This document shows positions 32,134-38,272 of a stretch of 39,805 bases of DNA, piece by piece (position 1 is the first letter of the stretch; each line of letters starts with the position of its first letter). This stretch comes from an uncultured bacterium (GTDB lineage: Bacteria > Verrucomicrobiota > Kiritimatiellia > RFP12 > UBA1067): positions 1-39,805 of the forward strand of contig CACZDG010000043.1 of assembly GCA_902779865.1 (NCBI GenBank). Direction: 5' to 3'. The translations under genes were made by a program, and so were the position numbers. Below the pieces are notes generated by a model. That model did not search any database and was not told the origin of the DNA. It worked only from the letters and a program-made list of their open reading frames with translations.

Positions 32134-32345
32134 CTGACGCTGAAAAACAGTCCTTGAGGTCGTATCTTGTGTCGGCCTTGCAGTTCGCAGTGGGGAACGA
32201 CTATGTTCATCTGGTCGCCGATTCGATATTGGATGATGTCGCTGCTGACATTGAGGCGGCGGCGGATGAAGACTACAATTCGGATGATGTCCGCATGGCG
32301 GTTGGCCGTGTCCTGTGCAGTCGATTGAAGGTCGAAATGCCATGA
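32130..32345 (+). CDS. Small acidic helical protein
   Basis: A 71-residue acidic, probably helical protein (RSYLVSALQFAVGNDYVHLV; VAADIEAAADEDYNSDDVRM). Family unknown. It starts with GTG overlapping the preceding stop and ends overlapping the following ATG, so three frames are chained by 4-bp overlaps. Such tiny acidic proteins are common on phage-like and mobile DNA. Confidence 0.6.
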   Translation: MTDAEKQSLRSYLVSALQFAVGNDYVHLVADSILDDVAADIEAAADEDYNSDDVRMAVGRVLCSRLKVEMP

Positions 32346-32551
32346 TTGCGAACGCCTTCACCTGCACCGGCTCGTATGCGATCTTGATTCTGTACGGGAT
32401 CAAGCGGACGGAGAACCGCAGCGCGTGGCCGGAGCCGTGCGAGGGGCGGGCGAGTCGAAGGGCGCGAGTCCTACAGTCGCTAGTGGTTGTGGCACAAACT
32501 GCCCATTTGTGGTCAATATGTGGCATACTTGCATTTGCCATTGACGCATAA
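32342..32551 (+). pseudogene. Truncated ASCH-domain gene
   Basis: The first ~38 residues (TCTGSYAILILYGIKRTENR then SAWPEP, EGRA) match the start of ASCH domains (a YAxLIL-x-GxKxxENR-x-WP-x-x-x-GR pattern). After this the frame continues into SRRARVLQSLVVVAQTAHLW, which no longer resembles the domain, and ends after 69 codons. It looks broken by a frameshift or deletion, with its 3' part replaced by the promoter region of abiEi. It is a second, degraded ASCH-type gene close to the intact one at 30357. Confidence 0.55.
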
Positions 32552-32570
32552 TGGCCGGAAATGGTATAAT
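32541..32570 (+). promoter_or_regulatory. Consensus-like promoter of the AbiE cassette
   Basis: TTGACG (32541-32546), an 18-bp spacer and TATAAT (32565-32570), preceded by TG (TGGTATAAT). The GTG start codon follows after 7 nt, exactly where transcription should begin. Confidence 0.8.
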
Positions 32571-32577
32571 TGCGTCC

Positions 32578-33120
32578 GTGACAGCATACGAGACCATATA
32601 CGACGAGGCCATCGGAAACTACGGGCTAATAACCGTATCTGCCGCCAAGGCACTCGGAATAAACGCCGCGACGCTTGCAAAGCTTGCGCATCGCGGGCGG
32701 CTTGAACGAATTGCGCACGGCCTCTACCGCATAGACAAGTATGTTCCAAGCCAAGGCGGGCTGGACGCATACGCCTGTGCCGTGGCAAGCCTCGGCGGCG
32801 ATTCCTATCTGTGGGGACCTTCCGCCATCGCCATCCGAAACCTCTGCCCTACAGATCCATCCGTGATCTACGTGGCCACTCCGGCAAGATACAGGGGCAA
32901 GCCGCGCGGCGGCGTGATCGTGAAGGACAGGACGCCGTGCGGCGACATCGACAACATCGAAGGCATCAGGGTGCAGGGCGTCTGCAGCGCAATTCTCTCC
33001 AGTCAGCACATGATCATGTTCGACAGGCTGCTTGACGCAGTCAATGTGGCGAAGGCCAAAAACCTCATCAACGCGGAACAGGCGCACGCAACGACGAAAG
33101 GACTTTACGTCAATGACTAA
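32578..33120 (+). CDS. abiEi: AbiEi-type antitoxin/transcriptional regulator
   Basis: A 180-residue protein of the AbiEi family. The N-terminal winged helix-turn-helix is GLITVSAAKALGINAATLAK followed by RGRLERIAHGLYRID. The middle (GPSAIAIRNLCPTDPSVIYV) matches the conserved AbiEi domain. It represses its own promoter and neutralises the nucleotidyltransferase toxin in type IV systems. The GTG at 32578 is favoured; an ATG at 32551 lies inside the promoter. It overlaps abiEii by 8 bp. Confidence 0.88.
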   Translation: MTAYETIYDEAIGNYGLITVSAAKALGINAATLAKLAHRGRLERIAHGLYRIDKYVPSQGGLDAYACAVASLGGDSYLWGPSAIAIRNLCPTDPSVIYVATPARYRGKPRGGVIVKDRTPCGDIDNIEGIRVQGVCSAILSSQHMIMFDRLLDAVNVAKAKNLINAEQAHATTKGLYVND

Positions 33121-33988
33121 GCGCCCCAATTCACGCGTCAACCTCGACAAGGCCATCATGAGGCTTTTCGGCAGCTACGACAAGTCGTTGGAGACTCGCG
33201 ACATCATGGCAAACGCGATAGTCGGCCAGATGCTCTGCGGGGCAGTCGTGAAAGGCGGAAGCGGACTCAAACTCCGCTACGGCATGAGCTGCACGAGGGC
33301 GACGGTTGACCTTGACACCGCATGTAGCGGTGACATCCCGCAGTTCATAGATACTCTCGCCGCGCGCTTGAAAGATGGGTGGAACGACTTTACCGGCGAG
33401 GTGGTCAGGCGTAACCCCGCGACGCCCAAGGATGTCCCGCAGCAGTACGTGATGAAGCCGTATGCCGTTCGCCTGATGTACAAAGGGCAGTCGTGGTGTA
33501 CGGTTGACCTTGAGGTCGGTTTCAACGAAATCGGCGATGCGGACGATTCGGAATATGCGCTTTCCGGCGAAGTGGCTGAAATCTTCACGCGGCTCGGATT
33601 CCCCGTTCCCGATTCCATCCCGCTCATGAAGTGCGAGTTTCAGGTCGCGCAGAAACTCCATGGCCTGACGGAACAGAACAGCCGCCGGGCGCACGACCTC
33701 ATCGACCTTCAGCTGATCGTCGAGAGGACGCCAATCGACCTTGCCGCGACAAGGCGAATCTGCGAGAGGCTTTTCGCGTTCAGGAGGCTTCAAACATGGC
33801 CGCCTAGGATTGTGATGAGGCAGGAGTGGGAATCGCTCTATCGGACGGCCAACGCAAAAGGCGGCGCGAAGCGTTCTTTGGCGGAGGCCATCGAATGGGC
33901 GAACGAACTCATCGCGCAGATTGCCAGTGGTGGGGAACAACAGGGCCCCGTCGGCGCAATAGCATCGACACAGGAACGCGAGAGGTGA
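33113..33988 (+). CDS. abiEii: AbiEii-type nucleotidyltransferase toxin
   Basis: A 291-residue AbiEii/AbiGii family toxin. Motif I is VVKGGSGLKLRYG with the downstream TRATVDLD acidic pair (the GS...DxD nucleotidyltransferase site). A second acidic strand is WCTVDLEVGF, and a C-terminal block CEFQVAQKLHGLTEQNSRRA then HDLIDLQ is typical. Family members transfer nucleotides (GTP-dependent or to tRNA) and arrest growth when the antitoxin fails. The ATG at 33113 overlaps abiEi. Key residues look intact. Confidence 0.9.
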   Translation: MTKRPNSRVNLDKAIMRLFGSYDKSLETRDIMANAIVGQMLCGAVVKGGSGLKLRYGMSCTRATVDLDTACSGDIPQFIDTLAARLKDGWNDFTGEVVRRNPATPKDVPQQYVMKPYAVRLMYKGQSWCTVDLEVGFNEIGDADDSEYALSGEVAEIFTRLGFPVPDSIPLMKCEFQVAQKLHGLTEQNSRRAHDLIDLQLIVERTPIDLAATRRICERLFAFRRLQTWPPRIVMRQEWESLYRTANAKGGAKRSLAEAIEWANELIAQIASGGEQQGPVGAIASTQERER

Positions 33989-33992
33989 TGTC

Positions 33993-34148
33993 ATGGGACT
34001 CGTGAAGACAAGAAGGCTTGCGGCGATGCGGAAGCAGCAGCGCGCGAAGGCGGGGATGAAGCCGCCGATGAAGGGTGGTGCCGGGAAAGGCGTTCCGCAT
34101 ATCCGTAGGCCGAGCCGCGAAGCATATCCACCGACCGAAGGTCGCTGA
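33993..34148 (+). CDS. Small basic hypothetical protein
   Basis: A 51-codon frame starting 5 nt after abiEii with a GAGAGG-type site. The product (MGLVKTRRLAAMRKQQRAKA, then GMKPPMKG) is very basic. No family is recognised. It may be a small nucleic-acid-binding protein of the AbiE operon, or the start of a gene whose body continues in the overlapping +1 frame (34075-34602) after a frameshift. Confidence 0.35.
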   Translation: MGLVKTRRLAAMRKQQRAKAGMKPPMKGGAGKGVPHIRRPSREAYPPTEGR

Positions 34149-34602
34149 CACCGCGAAGTCCATCCGCAAGTGGCGCTCCTTCGAGTTCGGCGACAGCCAG
34201 CTCGTTCCGTTCGAGAACGCCGCTAAGGACCTGGCGAACTCGATCATCCACGAATACATGGATCCCGGCGAGGCGGACAAGTTCATGGACAGTGTCCACG
34301 ATGCGCTGATAGCCGATGCGAACTGCGGCATATTCGTCTTTAACGGCACGACGTACGACCACTGTCCCGTCGATGAAGTGGTCTCTGCATTCAAGGACGC
34401 CGTGCGCGACACGAAGTCCCGGAAGGCCATCTCGTTCTGGATGAAGTTGTCAGTCCTTTGTCCTCAAAACTTGTGCGGCTGGATTGGCTTTTCGGGGAAA
34501 TTGTGGTATAATACGCGCCGTGGAAAGAAAACCGCTTCAGATTCCTTACGGCATATCCGACTTCAAGCGAATTCGGAGCGAGGGCTATTACTTCGTCGAT
34601 AA
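34075..34602 (+). pseudogene. Hypothetical protein, probably decayed or frameshifted
   Basis: A 175-codon frame whose middle looks like a real protein (KSIRKWRSFEFGDSQLVPFE, ANSIIHEYMDPGEADKFMDS, CGIFVFNGTTYDHCPVDEVV). Its end, after about residue 125, is noise running through the next promoter and into the ATPase gene. The GTG start lies inside the preceding basic frame. I read it as a damaged gene body; family unknown. Confidence 0.4.
34504..34512 (+). promoter_or_regulatory. extended -10 promoter of the AAA-ATPase gene
   Basis: TGGTATAAT is followed after 7 nt by the GTG start at 34520, the same geometry as abiEi (TATAAT-N7-GTG). This predicts a leaderless mRNA. Confidence 0.75.
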
Positions 34603-36277
34603 ATCCGCTTTCATCCGCACGCTGGAGTTGTCCGGGTCGTTCCTTTTCTTCGTTCGCCCGCGCCGGTTCGGCAAGTCGCTGTTCCTGAACATGCTCCGCT
34701 GCTACTACGACCTCGCGGAGAAGGACAATTTCGACGCGCTCTTCGGCGACCTCGACATCGGGAAGAATCCCACGGAGAACCGAAACCGCTATCAGGTGCT
34801 GACGCTTGACTTCTCGCAGGTGAACAAGGGCGATGGCGACACGCTTGCGGCGCGGTTCGAGAACTACATAGGCAAGTGCCTTGACGAGTTCATCGCAGTC
34901 TATGGCGAGAACTACGGCGTGGATTTCGTACAGGAGTTCAAGGGGGAGACGCCGGCGAACAAGTTTACAATGCTGACCGGGCGCGCCCGTACAAAAGGCC
35001 ACCACCTCTACCTGATGCTCGACGAGTACGACAACTTCACGAACGCGATGCTCCGCGCCGAGGGGAGCAACGATTACCGCTCCATCACGCACGGGCAGGG
35101 CTTCTACCGCGAGTGGTTCAAGTCGTTCAAGGGAAACTTCGACCGCATCTTCATGACGGGCGTCTCACCCGTGACGATGGACGACCTCACGAGCGGGTTC
35201 AACATCGCGTCCAATATCTCACAGTCGCCGCTCTGCAACTCGATGGTCGGTTTCTCCGAGGCGGAGGTGTTGAAGCTGTACACCGACTTCAAGGGCACGG
35301 GGATGTTCACGGACGGCGATCCTGCCGATATCGTGCGCGCGATCAAGCCGTGGTACGACGGCTACTGCTTTGCGCGGAAGAAGCGCGGCGAGGAGAGCGT
35401 GTTCAACAGCGACATGTCGCTCTATTACCTGAATGCGCTGGTCCAGACGGGCGATCCGCCCGAGGACTGGGTGGACCGGAACATCGCGACCGACTACGAC
35501 AAGCTCGAGACGATCGCCGCCATCCAGCGGCGAATCGACCCGGAACGGGCGGAGGACGTCATGTCACCGATCGAGGCCCTCGCCGCCGAGGGCGAGATCA
35601 GCTTCCCGCTCAAGGAGTCGTTCGACGCCGACGCGATCAGGGAACCCGACAACTTCCTCTCGCTCTTCTACTACTACGGCATCATCACGATGAAGGAACG
35701 GCGGCGCGGCGCGGACTGGTTTAAGATACCGAACGTCTGCGTCAAGCGGCAGGTGTTCGACTATCTCCGCAGCCGCTACGAACATTCCCGTTCCCCGAAC
35801 TGGCAGGAATGGGCTCACCTCGCGACCGGCTTTGCATACGATGGCGAGTGGCGTCCGTTCCTCGAACGCCTCGCGGCGGACTTCGCGGACACCACGCCGG
35901 TTCGCGGCGGCATCCAGGGCGAGCACCGCATCCAGGGCTACATGCAGGCGGAGTTCGGACACCTCGACTTCTACCTCATGGCCCCCGAAATGGAGCTGTC
36001 TCGCGGCTTCTGCGACTTCTGTCTCTTCCCGGAACGCTACCGCTCCGCCGACGTGCCGCACAGCTACCTCGTGGAGCTGAAGTTCTCCAAGGCGGACGCC
36101 TCCGAGGCGGACCTCGCCGCGAAGTACCAGGAAGCCCTCGACCAGCTCGCGAAGTACCGCGCCGACAAGTCGGTGCCGACGCTCGCGCGCGGCACGACGC
36201 TGCACCAGATCGTGTTCCAGTTCAAGGGCTCGGAGCTCGTCCGCATCGAGCAGATCGCCGAAGAACAGATGCCGTAG
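34520..36277 (+). CDS. AAA-ATPase-like / PD-(D/E)XK nuclease superfamily protein
   Basis: A 585-residue member of the AAA-ATPase_like + PDDEXK_9 (DUF1703) family. The N-terminus has the family-typical ISDFKRIRSEGYYFVDKSAF and a degenerate P-loop RPRRFGKSLFLNML. Walker B-like LYLMLDEYDNF and the FMTGVSPVTMDDL sensor region follow. Near the C-terminus GFCDFCLFP and SYLVELKFSK supply the D...ExK nuclease signature. These genes are highly amplified in gut Bacteroidetes and PVC genomes; the role is unknown, with selfish or defence-related roles suggested. GTG 34520 is used because upstream starts precede the promoter. Confidence 0.9.
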   Translation: MERKPLQIPYGISDFKRIRSEGYYFVDKSAFIRTLELSGSFLFFVRPRRFGKSLFLNMLRCYYDLAEKDNFDALFGDLDIGKNPTENRNRYQVLTLDFSQVNKGDGDTLAARFENYIGKCLDEFIAVYGENYGVDFVQEFKGETPANKFTMLTGRARTKGHHLYLMLDEYDNFTNAMLRAEGSNDYRSITHGQGFYREWFKSFKGNFDRIFMTGVSPVTMDDLTSGFNIASNISQSPLCNSMVGFSEAEVLKLYTDFKGTGMFTDGDPADIVRAIKPWYDGYCFARKKRGEESVFNSDMSLYYLNALVQTGDPPEDWVDRNIATDYDKLETIAAIQRRIDPERAEDVMSPIEALAAEGEISFPLKESFDADAIREPDNFLSLFYYYGIITMKERRRGADWFKIPNVCVKRQVFDYLRSRYEHSRSPNWQEWAHLATGFAYDGEWRPFLERLAADFADTTPVRGGIQGEHRIQGYMQAEFGHLDFYLMAPEMELSRGFCDFCLFPERYRSADVPHSYLVELKFSKADASEADLAAKYQEALDQLAKYRADKSVPTLARGTTLHQIVFQFKGSELVRIEQIAEEQMP

Positions 36278-36287
36278 GTAGCGACTA

Positions 36288-36313
36288 GTGGTTTGTGGCT
36301 CGTGCGAAACCAC
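36288..36313 (+). terminator. hairpin after the ATPase gene
   Basis: GTGGTTT and AAACCAC form a perfect 7-bp stem with a 12-nt loop, 10 nt after the stop. The nearest T-run (TTTTTT) lies about 30 nt further, so intrinsic termination is uncertain. Confidence 0.4.
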
Positions 36314-36399
36314 AAAAGAGGCTTCGCACAGAGGCTGGGATTTTTTGGTAGCGGAGGGTTGAGCGAAGAAGTGCATGCAAGGGGCGGGATACGATTGCA

Positions 36400-36429
36400 T
36401 TGACGCATCAGACTTTTTTTTGATATAAT
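36400..36429 (+). promoter_or_regulatory. promoter of the secreted-protein operon
   Basis: TTGACG (36400-36405), an 18-bp spacer containing a T-run, and TATAAT (36424-36429) with an extended TG. The ATTGACGCAT block is the same as at 32540-32549. The leader to the ATG is about 60 nt. Confidence 0.75.
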
Positions 36430-36495
36430 TTCCACCCAAGGGGAATTAGGCTTACCGGTCAATAAGCCCTTTCCCCCACAAAAAGGACCAATACA

Positions 36496-37488
36496 ATGCG
36501 TACACTGAAGCATCTTGCCGTCGCCGCCGCCATGGTCGGCCTCGTCGCACCTGTCCAGGCCGAGTATTATCCCGGCTCCACGGACTTCGAAGGGGATAGT
36601 CCGCTTGCGGACGCCTGTTGGAGCAACGTGGTCGAAGCCGCCATCGAGGCCGATGCGAGCGTCGCCGACGTCCCCCGGTCGCCGAATCTTCCGCCGTCTT
36701 TCGACAATGCGAGCCGCACGAACGTCCTTTCCCTCGACACTGACGCCCAGATCGTCCGCTATCTCCAGTCCGACCGGGCGGCACCTTCCGCGTCCACCAT
36801 CTATATCGACGTCCTGACGAAGGGCGACCCCCTCCTTGCTGACGCTTCTGTGCCCGACGTGGGCGACGACGACAAGATTTTCGTCTATTCGCGCGTCAGC
36901 CAGAGCGGCAGCGAAACCAACCTCTGCGTTTACGCAAAGGACGCCGCAGACGGCACGGCGCAGGAATTCGTCCTCACGAAGACCATCGGCAATGACGAGT
37001 GGCACCGTCTCGTGGTCAAGGCCACCGCCGCTGGATACCAGGTGTACTGCGACGGCACCGACGCCGCCGCCACGGACAAGCTGTACGAATGCTACCTGCT
37101 CAACTGCTCCATCAAGGCGCAGAATCCGGGCGGTGCGCTCAGCAACACTGCCATTGCGGTCACCAACGGCCTCGTCTCCATCACGGTGCGGCTCGACCGC
37201 CAGAAGCCGCTGGGTTTCATCAACGGCGTTCTCCATATCTATGGCACGGATGATCTCGCCGTCGGCTTCGGCAAAAGTCCGATATCGGAGGAGATCGTCA
37301 ACTTCGTCGATGGCGATTCGATCTTCGACATCGAACAGGCCGAAGGGCCCGTCACGCAGTCCGTGACCGCCATCTTCAGCCTGACCGATGTCACGGCCAA
37401 GTTCTTCAGCGCCGTCATCGAGTTCCCGATCGCCGGGGACCCGTGGGAAGATCCGAGGGAAGAGCCGTGGGAAGAGCCGGAAGAGTGA
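36496..37488 (+). CDS. Secreted LamG/concanavalin-like protein
   Basis: A 330-residue exported protein. A classical signal peptide (MRTLKHLAVAAAMVGLVAPV, cleavage after VQA) is followed by a beta-rich region with jelly-roll character: SVPDVGDDDKIFVYSRV region, NDEWHRLVVKATAAGYQVYC (typical LamG WHxxxVxxxxGxxxxYxDG element), and VSITVRLDRQKPLGFINGVL. The tail is acidic and Trp/Pro-rich (DPREEPWEEPEE) and has no sorting motif I recognise. A role in surface or polysaccharide binding is inferred. The next gene starts 5 nt after its stop. Confidence 0.7.
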   Translation: MRTLKHLAVAAAMVGLVAPVQAEYYPGSTDFEGDSPLADACWSNVVEAAIEADASVADVPRSPNLPPSFDNASRTNVLSLDTDAQIVRYLQSDRAAPSASTIYIDVLTKGDPLLADASVPDVGDDDKIFVYSRVSQSGSETNLCVYAKDAADGTAQEFVLTKTIGNDEWHRLVVKATAAGYQVYCDGTDAAATDKLYECYLLNCSIKAQNPGGALSNTAIAVTNGLVSITVRLDRQKPLGFINGVLHIYGTDDLAVGFGKSPISEEIVNFVDGDSIFDIEQAEGPVTQSVTAIFSLTDVTAKFFSAVIEFPIAGDPWEDPREEPWEEPEE

Positions 37489-37493
37489 GGAAT

Positions 37494-37751
37494 ATGGCAA
37501 CAAAATGCAGACATTGCGGTTCGACGAGCTACGGGCACGGATGCGCGTATGGCTCAAACCGGATTCACGAGCACCGTGACGACGAGAAGCACTGTGAATG
37601 GTGCGGCTCTTCAAGTTACGGACACGGGTGTGCGTACGGTCCAGACCGGATTCACCGGCATGGTCCGGGTGGCAACAAGTGCATCTGGTGTGGATCGACC
37701 TCAAACGGCTCGGGTTGTCCATACTCTCCTACGCACCGCCATGAAAAGTGA
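37494..37751 (+). CDS. Three-repeat Cys/His zinc-binding miniprotein
   Basis: An 85-residue protein built from three ~27-residue repeats: CRHCGSTSYGHGCAYGSNRI, CEWCGSSSYGHGCAYGPDRI and CIWCGSTSNGSGCPYSPTHR, the first two followed by HEH and HRH and the third ending in HEK. Each has CxxC, a third Cys and a closing His pair (the last repeat only partly), so each probably binds one zinc. I do not know the family; it may be a small RNA/DNA-binding or protein-contact module. The start follows a GTGAGGA site 5 nt after the preceding stop. It overlaps the next gene by 11 bp. Confidence 0.75.
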   Translation: MATKCRHCGSTSYGHGCAYGSNRIHEHRDDEKHCEWCGSSSYGHGCAYGPDRIHRHGPGGNKCIWCGSTSNGSGCPYSPTHRHEK

Positions 37752-38217
37752 TGACTACGGGCAGCTTGCCGAACAGCACGCCGACGCTGCGGAAGCGCTT
37801 CGCTCGGCGCTTGCCGAGCTGGAGTCGGGGAACGCGCTTTCGGACTTTGTCGAAGGACATGGACTCCAGAGCTGGTACTTCGTTTTCTCGTGGCACTCGG
37901 ACTGGCTGAACATAGAATACCGTCTGCCGTATGCACGGGTTCTGTCCGACGAGGATGAGGTGGACTTCGACAACGCCAGAATAGGCGCCGCGATCCGCAT
38001 GGCCATATTGCTCCTCGACTCGGTTTCCGCCGAATCGTTCCTGCACGACGGCGAGGCATCGCTTTCGGTGGAGGCGTACGAATCCGGCGCGCGGTACGCA
38101 ATAACAGGTCTGGACGGCGAAGAGATCGACTCCGCCGACGACTGGCAGCCACTAATCTCGCGCCTTGAAAACGATCTTCCTTCCGCCGGGGAAAGTCTTC
38201 AGATAATTTGGCCGTAA
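37741..38217 (+). CDS. Acidic hypothetical protein
   Basis: A 158-residue acidic protein with no signal peptide. It opens with a helical, Ala/Glu-rich segment (QLAEQHADAAEALRSALAEL), then SWYFVFSWHSDWLNIEYRLP and RIGAAIRMAILLLDSVSAES. Family not recognised. The ATG at 37741 overlaps the zinc miniprotein gene by 11 bp, so co-translation is likely. The upstream in-frame extension runs through that gene and is rejected. Confidence 0.65.
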   Translation: MKSDDYGQLAEQHADAAEALRSALAELESGNALSDFVEGHGLQSWYFVFSWHSDWLNIEYRLPYARVLSDEDEVDFDNARIGAAIRMAILLLDSVSAESFLHDGEASLSVEAYESGARYAITGLDGEEIDSADDWQPLISRLENDLPSAGESLQIIWP

Positions 38218-38272
38218 CCTTTTGCCATGTTGCGTGTAAACAAGGTGTGACTAAAAGAAAGGATATATTGCC

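Noticed and set aside
37549-37740. 64-residue N-terminal extension of the acidic hypothetical protein
   Set aside because: It runs out of frame through the clearly repeated zinc miniprotein gene; the ATG at 37741 is a better start.
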